DNA from: Daucus carota subsp. sativus
Lineage: Eukaryota; Streptophyta; Magnoliopsida; Apiales; Apiaceae
Direction of reading: 5' to 3'
Assembly (NCBI RefSeq): GCF_001625215.2
Contig: NC_030387.2
Location: forward strand, 33,255,606 to 33,319,605
DNA length: 64,000 nt
Made by a program: the position numbers and the translations under genes. Positions 33,225-46,118 of the stretch are shown here, one piece after another (within the stretch, counting starts at the first letter, position 1; each line of letters starts with the position of its first letter). Below the pieces are notes generated by a model, which saw only the letters and a program-made list of their open reading frames with translations, ran no database searches and was not told the DNA's origin.

Positions 33225-33699
33225 AAAAACACAAGATCAAAGAAACATATGAATGTACTGGTGTTCTATGGAGTCTGGCAAGTGACAGTAAGAGATTTTC
33301 AAGTTCTCAATAAGAAGCAGCAGACACCACATAGAGTGTGTAAACTAGGCCTTTTATGTAAAGGAAATCCAAACTGACTGCAATTTGGCATTTAATCAAA
33401 TATAATTTCTTTCTTGTGACGCTTACATATCAACTATTGCCAATCTGTAAAAAGGTTAACTAATTTCACATTTCCTAAGAAGCACAAAGTATTCCTCCAC
33501 ACTAAGATTAAGAACTTATAGCTTCCTTTTTAGATTTCTTTCACATCTATCCACCGAGTACATAGTATTCGATGTGTATGTCTATCAAAAAACTTAAAAC
33601 AGGAGTATTAGAAATAGCAAAGAAAGACAGTTTCCACCACTAGATCACAACGATTATAGGCAAACAGCCATTACGTTCCTACTGGATCCCCTCTTCCTT
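32680..33699. other. Region between convergent ERF and STRAP genes
   Basis: Presumably 3' UTRs on both sides. A poly(A) run on the plus strand (about 33203-33228) is preceded by cacacacac. From about 33230 the sequence is the 3' flank that is duplicated at 29195-29550. Confidence 0.5.
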
Positions 33700-36600
33700 T
33701 TAATTCTCTTTACTCTCTCCTTCACTGATATGAATATTCCCCACCTTCCGGACAACCTCGTCAGTACTGCCCTTTACTTTCACATCTGGGCCGTTGGCCA
33801 ACGATGTATCATGCTCTTGACTTGACGGACCTGTCTGCCATATTCTTATGGTTCCATCTTCAGACCCAGAAGCATAAGAATCCCCTCCAGGTGCAAATCT
33901 TACGCAATGCACAGGACCGTGATGACCCTTGTTGCAGCCTACAACATTGTACATCAAGTTAGCCACATGTGGCAATCATGATAATATTAACAAAAAATTC
34001 CAACTTAAATAAATCAATGGCGCTAAATGCTGCTTAAATACTCCAGTGAGTTACTTAATTTTACAATCCCAAAATTCATAGAAGCGGAAATAGCAGAAAA
34101 AAGGAAGAGATTATGCTGTGTTCATGACATTTGTAATATTAGGAAGTGCCAGATAAGTGATTTACAGTCACCCACGCCTAAGGGTTAGGGATAGAAGCAG
34201 CATATATTTTCCCATGCCTCAAAGAACAATTACAAGTTGAAGGCCATTACTGGAGGACTAAAAATTCTTTTGATTAAGATTTAAATGTAAATGTTCAAGG
34301 GTCGTACCAATTGTTTCTCCTGTATGAAAATCAAACATATGGATCCACATGTCTTCTCCAGCTGCGATAAACTTGTTACCATTCTTTGGTTCCAGTGATG
34401 CTGATTCCACATTGCAAGGCATGTCATAGCTCTTAATCAAACCAAAACTGTAAAATGATAGTCCAAGCAAGAGGCAAGAATGTATAAATATAACAAGGAA
34501 AAATATTGCTTGACTAAATTGGTTTCAAAGAGAAAAAAAGTAAAAAACAGCTCAATCAGAATCTTACTGATTAGCATCCCAGAAACTGACAGTTGAACCA
34601 TCTGCAGTGGTTATATAGCGGCCATCGGCACTGACTTCTGTGCTGGTTACAGATGACTTGGTCTCAAGTGTTCTAACAATTTTCTCACTTCTTACATCCC
34701 ACAACCTACTCATCCATCACAGATATGCTAACATTAGGTTCATAAAGCATTATAAAATTCTGACCGTGATTGGTTGCTTATATAAGATCTATGTAAGCAG
34801 ATAAGATACACATTCTTCCATCCTAATTCAAGTCAGACAACAAACAACCAACTGATATTTGTTTGGCTTTGTTGTATTATGTGTGTGTGTGTGTGCGCGC
34901 ATATTGTTTAAAATGTGTAAAAAGACTTCTTAAATTGGACATGATTTAGACATTATGCATTATACGGATGAAGGAGAGCAACAGGCGTTATCGAGAGGAA
35001 ATATGGGAAATATATTTGATGCTAATTAATTTGGAAGGGAATGGCATGTTGTTGAAATAAATCTCCAGGCTCGCAATTAATCAATGAATAATTTTTCAGT
35101 TTCCCGGCAAATTTTTAACCTCAAAAATTTCAGGTTCCTGTTAGAGCATAAAAGACAACTTGCCAAAATAGGTATAACATCAAAAAGTACGAGTTCATCG
35201 AACAAGAACACCAAGTTAAGAAAAAGCATATCATTCTCTGTCCATTTAATTCCAGATAATGCGGGGATCTAGCATAATGATGAAGCTGAAACCTTCACCT
35301 GATAAAACTTTTACAAATATGAGGGAAGGTTCCTACCCACCAACCAGGGGACAAGATGTATTTACAAGTCAAGTGAATAACAGTATATAGGCCACAATTT
35401 TACTTATTTATATAGGTCAAATTGCATACTGTACAATGTGCATACCTCACTCCTCCAGAATCACTGCAGGAGCTTAATATGCTCTGGTCACTGTGGAGCC
35501 AAGCAACAGTCCTAACTGAACCAGGAGAGTCATCCGCTTCTCTTGGAGGTGCATCCGGTCTATTCAAATCAAAAATCCGAAGTTTTTTTTCAAAACCACC
35601 GGTAAGTAATAGGTGTGTGTCCTGAAAGATATCACTTCACTATGATTTCAACAATCCATATAAAGACTCAAGCATATATAAAGTTTAACGATCACAACAT
35701 ATTACTAATTTACCCCTGAGAAAGCACATGCTCGAACGATATGCTTGTGTTCAAATGAATGCAATACATCTCCTGTTAACGCATCCCACAGTTTCCTGTT
35801 TCAGTTTAAAACAAGGCCCTCAAGAAGCTTAAGAAATAATATTTGGGGTGCACTTCTAATAAAAGCATATAAAGTGCCAATCCAACATTCAGGTTGGGTA
35901 AGTCTTAATTATATCTATATCCGGCTAACTATAGTAGTAGCTTGAAGGTTTCCGCTACAGCAAGTGCAAGTGAGGAGTTAAAGGACACTGGATAACATAC
36001 GCAGAAAAATCTGCTGATGCAGATGCAGCACGAAGAGCATTACTATCAAGGCAGGTACTCCAGACTGCGCCTTTGTGCCCCTGAAAGGTACCAATCCAAT
36101 CACCAGTCTCTCCATTTCTTAGCATTGGAGTAGAATCTGAGAAAGGCGAAGCATGGTTATACATAGTCTCAGACAATGCATACATGATCTCTTTCTAATA
36201 ATACCATTAGAAACAATAAAAAATGATGAACGATCTTGCGGATCTATATAACACATTGAGCCATTAATACACAAGTCGCATAGTACTTGTTGCACCAAAA
36301 ACCAGCAACTTAAAAACAATCGTGGAGAACTACTGGATGCACAAAGACCATAACTGTAATGAAATAACGAGTCATGTTATCAAAAGCTCTGACTTCTTGC
36401 TCTGTTTTATACTCGCCTACTTGAGTATAAATATAATTGTGAAGGTCATATATTATCAATGTAGCATTGCAAAAGGCCGTAAGTATCTTATTGCACAATG
36501 CAACATTCCCTACTAATCCAATAATATACAACACGGGCACGCTAAAGTATACGACAACAAATTGACACATTTAATCATTAAATGGTTGCATCCAATATAC

Positions 36601-38326
36601 ACTTCTCAGGTGGCACTGGAACAATACGTAATAGATAATTTAGAATTCAAAAATTTGTTCCATAGCATCAAGATTCCACCATATCTCATACATATTGCAT
36701 AAAGTTCATAAGCTTTCATCACATTCACCATTACATATTTATCATCAATGTGGAATGGAGGCAGAAACAGAAGAGAGTTTTCATATCGTTTACTATATAT
36801 GTTATATGTAATTAACAATAGTTTAATAAGCACTGCAAGGTGATATAAGTGATATCGCCTCGTTGATGGCGTGAAACGAGTGTTGATGAGGCGATTTTCA
36901 TGAAGCACTTGCCCCGCTACGGTGATAATTTGAGGCACTCTAATAAACAGGATAATAACATCAGAGAAGATTATAATGTTGACCTTTGAAGAGTTTCAAG
37001 ATAATTGCATCTAACATATAAAGATTTAAACTTTAATGTGATCCAAAGTTACTTATTTGAATGTTGATTGCATTCTCTATCTTATAATGTGCTCTGACCT
37101 CTAATTTATTCAATATCCCATAAATTTGTAGATTGTATATGTTATTAATTAACTCTCCTGCTCCTACGCTATGAAGGCACTCATAATTTTTCATAAATGA
37201 TTACTAGCATATAGTTGTCTTACCAAAGTTAATTGTACTAGATATATAGCTACATGTCTTCTTAAATAATATGTGTTTATGTATACATCTGTGGCATGAA
37301 ACACATATCTTTAATGAAGCGACCACCTCATATCTCACCTCACGATTAATTAATAGGTACCCCTTGTTGCCTCATCTCGCTTTTCCCCTTTAAAAACATT
37401 GAATCTATTCATAAAATTAACATATAACAGTTATGTAGGCTGTTGTTATTTAGTTTGTATACAGTAAGCCGAATTGTGTATGGGCCGCAATCTGTTAAGG
37501 GATTTATTTCCTAGTAATCATACTTCCTCTTACCTTGTACCTTTATTTTATTTTTTTTGGACTTGGTTCATAAGTGATATACAGCGATATACGAAATTAT
37601 CAAATATTGATTGAGTTTCTTTGCTAATCGGTAGCGGCCAAGTGTCAACTTGCCCTTGGTTGGTGTAGTGCGGCTAATCCGCCTAACTTTATCTTTTTGT
37701 TTTGATATGATATATCCGTCTCTCCTAAATTTGTCTTGCACCACATGACTTATGAGTAATAAAATGGAACCGTTGACGATAATTTATCTTGTACAGCACA
37801 ATGATCTATTAGATATTTGTCCGTCATGTTGTTTGGAATAAGGTCGAGTGTAATAGCATAGCCTATACTAGAGGCAGTTATACAACGATTCTAACCCTAC
37901 AATATTGGACTTGAAGAGAGAGATACAGGAACTTAGGTAAAGTGAAAACATAACCAACAGTTCAAATCTTTAAAGCTCGTTAATTCCGTCCAGTGACCAA
38001 CACAAAACAATTTCAGCTTCCGTTGATTAATACTTCAAGTTAACAAATTCAATGCTCTAGCTAGATTGATCCATACACTACATTGACAATTACCGCAAAC
38101 TTATTACACAAATTCACAATCTCAGCAAAAAATCAAATTAAAACAACATCAACGGGGGCACACCGAAACAAACAACAGAATCAAGACATTACGAAATTAG
38201 AGCATTACCCTTGCTGGCACTGACGAGAAAATACCCATCCGGAGTAATGGGACTGTAAAACAAATCGACAACGGGGCGAGAATGTCCATGGCAAACAAGT
38301 GGCACTGCAGCCTTCTTCTTATCCAT
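33700..38326 (-). CDS. STRAP: STRAP-type WD40 repeat protein, seven exons
   Basis: Exons 38209-38326, 36001-36136, 35714-35795, 35446-35621, 34568-34705, 34308-34447 and 33700-33938 join in frame at GT-AG sites to give 342 residues, the family's usual length. WD units are visible as [79 protein letters not shown] and [17 protein letters not shown] with IRIW. This is the serine/threonine kinase receptor-associated protein (STRAP/UNRIP) family. In animals it is a scaffold of the SMN complex and of signalling kinases; plant members are near-identical in architecture. The short tail after the last blade ([19 protein letters not shown]) is charged. Intron 1 is about 2.1 kb. A partial copy lies at 29195-30752. 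Confidence 0.96.
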
Positions 38327-39069
38327 TTTCCACAAGAATTAAAATTACAACAGCCCCCAGAATCCTATTCTCAACAATTCACAAACAAAATCTTGCACGA
38401 AACACAAATTGTGATATGCAGATTAAACAAACATATAGATATAATGGCGGCAAAAGAAAAAAACACAGGTGGGAACCCTAAAGATCAAAACTTGATGATT
38501 ATTAAAACAAGATATGTGTGTAATTTATATGTAATAAACAAATCAACACCTCCTAGCCCTTGTGGATCAAATCTGTGAGCAGAAACAGCACAGATCTGAA
38601 TTATTATTATTGGGATTTGAACCAGAAACAAGATTAAACACAAAAATACATAGCTGTGTTGTAATTATGATAGAAATCAAACTGGATTATTACAACTAGT
38701 GTTCAACAAAAGGGCTAGGCGCAAGAAAGCTGTGAGGGACCCTGGGCATTTTATAGTGTCCAATCTTGGCTACTTTTTTCCCGGAAAGGCGTGGGCTTTT
38801 TTCTTCGGACAGTTATACGAATTGGGCTGGTCTCAGGATATGTTAGGAGAAAAACAAGCCCATTGGCGTAGCATATATCCAACCGAGCCGGGTTAAATTA
38901 TTTTTTTCTTGAAACGAGGCGAGCCAACTCGAATTTTTGGATCAAACCAAAATGGTGTTTAGGATAGACTTGTTTATTGGTAAATGAATATAAATTTGCT
39001 CACTAATGATTCGAGTTAAGCTAAACAGAGCCGAGTTTCACTCATCTATCTATATTGTTAAAGTGAAAT
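38327..39069. other. 5' flank of the STRAP gene
   Basis: On the minus strand this is the leader and promoter region. I see no clear TATA box. The small plus-strand frames at 38282-38578 overlap exon 1 and the leader and are not genes. A GC-richer block near 38700-38890 carries gggcttttttc-type motifs without coding sense. Confidence 0.45.
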
Positions 39070-39072
39070 TTA

Positions 39073-39248
39073 GGGCTCATTTGTTAACGAGTGAATGAGC
39101 CCATCTGGACTGAACCATTCCAATTTTACTCGTATTTGATATTGCAAATATGCAGCTGGATGACGGTGAATTCCTCTGGACTAAAAATTCTGTCTCAACC
39201 ATCCAGAAGATGTTCCTTTGTTGATACAACCAACAGTAATATAAGTTA

Positions 39249-39286
<38 letters not shown>

Positions 39287-39795
39287 TAGTAGTTACATTT
39301 ATTTATATATGTTACCACTATTTCTTAAATATATTTTCCACTCACAATGTCATTTATAACTTTATCATAAATTATAGAATTAAAAAAATTAATTTGATGA
39401 CTAAGAAAATGTTCAACTATTACATATGATAAATAAATTTGTCATTCACGCGTTATCATAAAATTAATATGATAAATTAAAAAATCATATTATATTATAT
39501 ATTATAATAAATTTTAATATTATATAATATAATAAATTTTGTGTAAAAAATAATTATGATTTATAATTTATATCTAAATTCTGAATAGACAAGTTAATAA
39601 GATTTAATTATGTATATTATGCATAATAATCAATTGACTGAATTTGTTTGATAAAAAAAATATTTAAATTTGTAAATTTTGTCATTCAGATTAAATGAGT
39701 TAACAAATAGCAAATTTTGTTCGCCATTCAGATAGGTCATTCATCCAGATTTTCATTCATCCAGCAAAACTTGTTCAGATTTAACAAATGACCCC
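39073..39795. mobile_element. Tourist-like MITE with TTA TSD
   Basis: The left end GGGCTCATTTGTTAACGAG and the right end ttaacaaatgacccc are inverted, with TTA on both sides (39070-39072 and 39796-39798). Subterminal gaatga/tcattca words occur near both ends. The interior includes a (TTA)n microsatellite at about 39249-39288. Confidence 0.75.
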
Positions 39796-39798
39796 TTA

Positions 39799-39846
39799 GA
39801 GTCTTGCAATTACATTCTTATCAATATCAACACTATTATATATATA

Positions 39847-39887
<41 letters not shown>

Positions 39888-40069
39888 TCATGATCAAATA
39901 GAAACCACTCTTAAAATAAAAACTAAAAACCAATACAAGCTAATGATATTCTCTGTACAATTTAGTGATATTCTCTTCAGGATTTAGTGATCTGTGTTGC
40001 AGGAATTAGTGAAAACTTGCAGAAACTGTCCAGAATCTCCAGATATGTTCCAGAAACTGCTTAAAATCG
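39799..40069. repeat. (TA)n run and unassigned repeat-like DNA
   Basis: A TA microsatellite at about 39838-39883 is followed by tcatgatcaaatagaaaccactcttaaaa and several diverged gatttagtgatattctct repeats. It looks like part of an unclassified repeat. Confidence 0.45.
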
Positions 40070-41357
40070 ATTAATATTGCTAAAGACAGATGGTTGAGAG
40101 CAAAAGACAACTATTGTGTTGATAACACAGAGGTTAATAGCCAAACAGAGCGGATGACAGTGAGTGATTTTTTCCAACAGAATGTCAAAGTTTGGGATGA
40201 AAACAAAGTAAGACTTCATTTTAATAGTGATGATGCAGATGCCATAATAAATACCCGTATTCCGCAAGGGTGTACTAGAGACAGGATTGCCTGGGTCCAT
40301 ACTTCTAATGGACGGTACACGGTGAAATCGGGTTACTTTGAATGGTGTAAAAGTCACACTACAAATGAAGGAATTAATCCATCGAATGGCTGGAGTAAAA
40401 TCTGGAGACTGGAGATCCCTCATAAAATCAAGGTTTTCATGTGGAGGTTCTGTCGTAATTCGCTGCCAGTTAGAAATCTGCTAAGAGGTAGAGGTGTTCT
40501 AGTCCCGGTTGGTTGTTCTCTGTGTGTGGGAGATATGGAGCATGTGAATCATCTCTTCCTCGATTGCCAGTTTGCTCAGGATTGTTGGAGTGAAGTCAGT
40601 CTCAACTACAATGACAGAGAGGAAGAATATGCTCATGAGTGGTTTCTCAATATGTTGTCAAAAGCACCAGATGATGTTCTGATAAGAATCGCCACTGTGT
40701 TATGGGGTATCTGGTTTGTGAGAAATAAGAGAGTCTTTGAAAATAGGTTTATGTCAGCAGCCTTTGGGATTCAATGGAGCAGGAAACAAGTGGAAGAGTG
40801 GCAACTAGCAAATAAAAAATCTGGTTCAGTGCAGGTGTATGGAGAGCATGGGAATTCAGCTGATCACAAATGGAGACCTCCACAGGAGAATTCTTTTGCT
40901 GTAGGTATGGTCCTCAGAAACAGCCAAGGCCATTTTATTGCAGGCAAAATTATGCGATTTTCACAAAATTATGCGATTTCAGGGGCTGTTATAGTCCTGG
41001 AAGCTGAGTTAACAGGTATATGGGAAGCCATGGTGTGGTCTCGAGATGTTGCAGAGAGCCCTGTGATTGTGGAAAGCGATTCGTTATTAAGTATTCAAGC
41101 TATCAACAATGGCCATGATAATATTCTGGAGAGTGGTGACCTAGTGCAACAATGTCAGGAAGAGATCAGAAGTTCTGCTAGGATCTCAGTTAGTCATGTT
41201 AAAAAACAGGCGAACAAGGTAGCGCATAATCTGGCTAGAATTTCTTGTGAGTTTAACTGTTTTACTTTATTCTCGTCTCCTCCATCTTGTTTGTTGGAGA
41301 CAGTGTTGTCGGAGGTTTTGGAGTTTTAATAAAATTCTCATTCTCAAAAAAAAAAAA
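40070..41357 (+). pseudogene. 5'-truncated L1-type LINE: zinc-ribbon linker and RNase H end of ORF2
   Basis: An open frame of about 410 codons covers the C-terminal part of a plant non-LTR retrotransposon polyprotein. It starts in KDRWLRAKDNY, carries the zf-RVT region (WSKIWRLEIPHKIKVFMWRF, then CSLC...HLFLDCQFAQDCW) and an RNase H region (SFAVGMVLRNSQGHF, LEAELTGIWEAM, VIVESDS). After the stop come ttaataaaattctcattctc and an A run (41346-41357), a LINE 3' tail. The reverse transcriptase and endonuclease are absent. The RNase H domain has lost the segment between WRPPQ and SFAVG, which normally holds the first catalytic Asp. It is therefore not functional, although no stop codon interrupts it. 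Confidence 0.88.
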
Positions 41358-42481
41358 CATAGTATATAGCCTGTCAGACAGATACACTAACAAATTCAAA
41401 ATTCACACGTCAAAATATATAACAATGAATTATTGTATATAAATAAAAATATTTAAGAATAACATATAATGATGAAACTATCACATATAAATAAAAATTA
41501 TTTAAGAATAACAAAAACAAACACTGATATAAAATAAATATAAAATTTGAACGTGGACTGAAAATAGCAATGCAATATATTTTGATAGATAACAGCGGAG
41601 CAACTTTACTTTTTTGGGCAGCTTTTCGTCCCTTTCATTTGCATTGCTGTAAATAGTTTTAATTATTATACATGTTTTTCAAATAGATTTGGTCCATATA
41701 TTATCAAAATTATCGTGAACATGATAAATAACAATAATATCATAATATCATGTGAACATGAAAGTCTTGAAAGTTGTCACGTTAAACCTCAACATATTCT
41801 AGGCATATTTAATTTATATATATAAATTTACCATGACTGACCTCGTACTTCTTTTGTAGATTGTGTTTAACTGATCAAGGTCAATATATTGCGCCTTGTT
41901 TTCCTCTGGCTACCTTATTATACCAGGACACAAATATTCATTTATAGTTTTCAAAAGAAGGACACAAATATTTTTTTTTAATTTTAAAAATTTGAAAAAT
42001 ACTTTTTTGCTAATGAAACTTCTTTTGTAGATTGTGATTACGATTTGAATATTCAACCAAATAAACATGTGAATTGGTTTATAATTTTTTCGAAAAAATC
42101 ACGCCCTCGGTGATGCCCTTGTCCTTCACTTATATCATTTGATCACAATTGAATCAATTATATTATTCTTTTCCCCTCATATTTGTTCTTTTTGGTCCGT
42201 CGGTGTTTTAGATGGTTTATGAGACCCAATAATTATAAAATATTTAATTTTGCAATTAATTTGTTAAAAATGTGTATATTTGATAATTTTCCTACTTTTT
42301 TTATAATATTATATTTCAAAAATGAAAATAGTAAAAAGATTAAAATTTTAACTTTTAAGATCTTGTTTTATAACTACTAATATTTTGATTTATAAACTTT
42401 TTACATAAATAATATGCGTAAGCTATTCTAACTCATAAATAGAGTTGCAAAATAAGCACGCCAAACAATGCATAAAGTAGA
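41358..42481. other. AT-rich intergenic DNA
   Basis: I see no gene, element terminus or notable repeat, beyond local tandem words (catataaataaaaattatttaagaataac twice near 41430-41510). Confidence 0.5.
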
Positions 42482-42483
42482 TA

Positions 42484-42797
42484 CTCCCTCCGTCCCCGTG
42501 AGCAGTATACGTATGGAGAGTGGCACGGATATTAAGAAAAAAATGTAATTTAGTGATGAAAAGTAAGAAAAGTGGGTGAATTGGTGGGTCCGATTAATAT
42601 TTAATGTATAAAATGAGTGTAGTGTGAGTAAAGTGGTGGGACCTACTAATATTTAAGTTATAAAGTGGGTGTAATGGAAGAAAATAGTGGGTGTAGTTAA
42701 ATTTTTATATTATAAAAACTTACTATTTTTGGTATGTATACAATTGATGGGACGTCCCAAAAAGGAAACTGTATACAATCCAACGGGACAGAGAAAG
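42484..42797. mobile_element. Stowaway MITE
   Basis: The left end CTCCCTCCGTCCCCGTG is typical and the right end cgggacagagaaag is diverged; TA borders both (42482-42483 and 42798-42799). The interior gggacgtcccaaaaaggaaac matches other copies. Confidence 0.85.
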
Positions 42798-42871
42798 TAC
42801 ATGTTATACAATTTGTCATCTTCCGTGTATCTTTGTTGTAGTGGACAGTGGCAGAACCAGAGGGGTTAGGG

Positions 42872-44941
42872 TAGGGGAGAGCGGATGCGGGTTCGGTGCG
42901 GTTTTTGGATAAAACCGCAACCGGAACCGCATACTCTCGGTTTTAAATATCAAAAACTGCAACCGCAACCTCATCGTCGGTTTCGGTTTCGGTTTCCATC
43001 AGTTCGGTTTCGGTTAAAAAAACGGCATGAAAAAAGAAACAAGAATTTTTTTTTTTGGAATAAAAGAGAACTTGCATTAATAAATCAAATCCAACTCCAG
43101 TACACGCATAAGGAAATTTGGCGGAGTGACATACCACTCCCCAATGTCTGTCATAGAACAAGCAGCTTGTGCAAGCACATGAGCTACATTATTCGCAGAA
43201 CGATAAGCAAAATTTACTAGCACGGGATTTATGTGCTTAATTAAGTGGACACAATCTAGTACAATAATACCAAACAAAGCTCTTCCCAGACTTCCATTAC
43301 AAGCATCAGCAAGGGAGTATGAGTCTGTTTCAAACATATAGTGTGTATATTCGCGTGCAATGACCCATGAGAGAACTTCTTTTAAACCAATAGCCTCAGC
43401 TTCTCGAGGCTTCCAAGCACCTGGTATCTTCAAACATCAAGCACCAATGAAGCAACCTCGATCATCCCTAATCACAGCTCCCACTCCAATAGTCCCGTCC
43501 AGAAAAACAGCCGCATCAATATTTATCTTCAACCATCCAGTTGGTGGTGGAGACCAAACTCGATCACCAACTTCCCCTCTAATTTTCCTACTTTCTTCCT
43601 TAATCTGAGCTTCCGTCCATTCTCGAAGCAGGTGGGTAGCAATATTTTTAACTCCAAAAACCGACCCATTCACATGATCCCAAACCCACCTGTTTCGACG
43701 ATTCCATATACTCCAACAGAGCATGGCAATCTCTACACACTGATCCTTTGTACCTTGTTCAAACACCTTTTGAAGAACTGCACTTGGTGTCTCGTAAGAA
43801 AAACAATTCACCAGGTGAGCCATTCCTGCCGTGAGCCACACTGTTTTTGCAAAATCACATAAAAACATGACATGGACGCTTGTTTCTGCTTCACGATGAC
43901 ACCATGGACAACCAGCCTCAATATTCACATGTTTCATAACCAATGCGGCATTAGTTGGTAGACACCCCTTACATAGTCTCCATACTAAATGTGTTACTTT
44001 ACTAGGAAGTTTCATAGCCCAGATCTTTTTCCACAATTTCGAATGATCATCACTACACTCCCCTTGCAATCTCCTATAACAGCTTCTAACCGTAAAATCA
44101 CCTTTCCCATCCAACAACCAATACCAAGAATCGATATTAACATGTATAGATAAAGGAGTACGTTTAATTAGAGCACTGTCTCTGTCATCAAATAGATCAT
44201 CTATCACTTCAATATCCCATTTTCTTTCATCAGCCATCATTAAGTTACTAACCTTATTATACATGAATAATTAGTTCCTTATAATTAAATCGTAAACTTA
44301 TGAACTGCATGTTCCAGATTAAGCTAATACTTGAATCATCGTCTCTCCTTCAGATTATGGACCACTGATCTCTCCTTTGAATGCAATATTTAATATTTAG
44401 TAACAAACTAACAAGAATATATATTTTGCAAGAAATGATGACTTGTTAATTGACAAACACAAAATCGGGTTGAAGAAATTCTATGGACCTTATTTGCTAA
44501 TATTCTGCACATGTAGACCTGTCCTGAATCTCATCTATCTTGGTGTTATTTCATCACGCCTTTCAAGTTTCAGCCTTTTATACATAATATGTCCTCTGGT
44601 CATGTCACTGACAACCAAGATCAATTTAACTGTGAAAAACCAAGTTGAATTAACTGTGAAGTGGTTTGCATATCTACAAGGGTCATATTCGAATAGGTAG
44701 TAACTAATATACATATAAGTTTCTATTTTAAAATTTAAACTTTTTATATAAATTATAAATATTATATAAATATTATAATTATTTTAAAAATCGGATCGGT
44801 TCCTGGCTATAACCGGAACCGCATAATCGGTTTCGGGTTCGGTTTTTAAATTTTCGATTTCGGTTGCGGTTCGGTTTTATATGGTTCGGTTTATAGCGGT
44901 TTATAGCGGTTTCAATTTCGGATTTATTCGACTCACCCCTA
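42872..44941. mobile_element. Second hAT-type element nested in the first, with perfect 8-bp TSD
   Basis: The termini TAGGGGAGAGC and gactcacccCTA (reverse complement TAGGGGTGAGTC) are inverted repeats. They are flanked by exact ggttaggg copies (42864-42871 and 44942-44949). Subterminal regions on both sides are dense in cggtttcggttcgg motifs in both orientations, common in plant hAT non-autonomous elements. A LINE fragment fills most of the interior. Confidence 0.92.
43047..44409 (-). pseudogene. 5'-truncated LINE fragment inside the nested hAT
   Basis: On the minus strand the frame from 44264 carries the zf-RVT region (LWKKIWAMKLPSKVTHLVWR, then CPWCHREAETSVHVMFLC) and an RNase H start with its catalytic Asp (GWLKINIDAAVFLDG). 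A single in-frame TGA at 43437-43439 interrupts it, and the same frame continues (EAEAIGLKEVL, FETDSYSLADA, SANNVAHVLAQ) to 43077. The 3' end shows tttattaatgcaagttctctttt and an A tail (T run at 43047-43058). The 9-bp words aacaagaat at 43038-43046 and 44410-44418 may be its target duplication. It is a different family from the LINE at 40070. Confidence 0.85.
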
Positions 44942-45479
44942 GGTTAGGGGATGCTAGAGCCCCCCTAACCTCAAAAATACAATGTATATTTTTTTTTCAG
45001 CCCCGGTTGAATTTGTGATGTCAATATAATTTTATTAGCCCCACTGAATTATAAAAGCACTTAGTCTAAAGAGAGTCTAATTAACAAATACATTCAAACA
45101 GATACACTCAGAGCAACTAGATCATGCAAACTGTATGATGCATGCTGAGTACCTTGTACATTAGAAAACTAATATAAAGTATAGTTAGGAGGGAAAGTGT
45201 GCTCCTCATTGTTGAGGAAGCAAATAGAGCTCCTAATTTCTTGAAGAGGTGCTACGAGTTTGTTGGAGTTCATTTCATCTCCATATTCTTCAAATTTTGG
45301 CTAAAGAGCTCATACGAAAAAGCTTTTGGACATACTCTCATAAGTCATACGCACACATTGACACTATCTTAACTCGGTGGAGTTCTTTTGATGAAAGTTA
45401 TCTTGGCAATTACTAATGATTTGGCATAATCTTTACAACAAAGCACCCGGAATATTATAAATACTATATGTTTACTAAC

Positions 45480-46001
45480 TTTTATATTTAACAGGTTATT
45501 GATCTTATTTTCCAAGAGATGGATAACCATTTTACAAAAGGAAACATAGAGCTACTACTTTGTATTGGCTCTTTGGATCCTAGAAATTAATTTTCAAATT
45601 TCAATAACTCAAAAATAGTCTGCCTTGCACAATTTTATCCAAAGGAATTTCTCTTTACAAGACTTGGAGTTGTTGGCAAATCAGTTACACAATTTTATCT
45701 ATGATATGAGAGCGGAGATTAATCTGGACTTTAAAATATAGGAAATCTTTTTGTCATGATGGTTAAAACACACAGACATACTGCTTATCTCTTAGTTTAT
45801 CTTCTAGTTGAGTTAACTCTGGTTTTACCGGTTGTCATTGCTACTGTTGAGAGAGTTTTTTTTGCTATGAAAGCAATCAAGACTTATCAGCGTAATAGGA
45901 TGAAAGATGCATGAATGAATGATAGTATGATGCTATATATTGAGAAAGCTATTTATGCAAGTATGGGTGATGAAATATTTTTCACCCCTCCTAACTTTTA
46001 G
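45480..46001 (+). pseudogene. Decayed hAT transposase, C-terminal part
   Basis: Conceptual translation in one frame gives VIDLIFQEMDNHFTKGNIEL, later LAQFYPKEF and, from 45759 to 46001, the hAT C-terminal dimerisation signature LTLVLPVVIATVERVFFAMK followed by RNRMKDA, MLYIEKAIY and FFTPPNF. I recognise the TTF-type/zf-MYM hAT transposases of plants. Several stop codons (after SLDPRN, after QFYL, after KDA and others) break the frame, so it is inactive. The stop lies 17 bases before the element's right end. Confidence 0.85.
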
Positions 46002-46059
46002 TCCTGGTTCCGCCACTGGTAGTGGATGTTGTATATGGACCCTGTTTGGAAGTCAGAGG

Positions 46060-46086
46060 TGTAACATCCGTGAAATTTACAAGTAA

Positions 46087-46118
<32 letters not shown>

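Larger units (their letters stand above)
42846..46018. mobile_element. hAT element (TTF/zf-MYM type) with decayed transposase and perfect 8-bp TSD
   Basis: The termini CAGTGGCAGAACCAG and ctggttccgccactg are 15-bp inverted repeats with one mismatch. They are flanked by gtagtgga on both sides (42838-42845 and 46019-46026), an exact 8-bp duplication. The right part carries the remains of a hAT transposase reading left to right. A second hAT element (42872-44941) has inserted only 26 bp inside the left end, so the original element was about 1.1 kb long, itself a deleted derivative. Confidence 0.93.

Noticed and set aside
36310-36938. Minus-strand frames of 86 and 110 codons
   Set aside because: Both lie within STRAP intron 1 and do not match WD40 or any family I know.
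43077-44264. Possible host RNase H gene
   Set aside because: zf-RVT linker, in-frame stop, A tail and location inside a hAT identify a LINE fragment.
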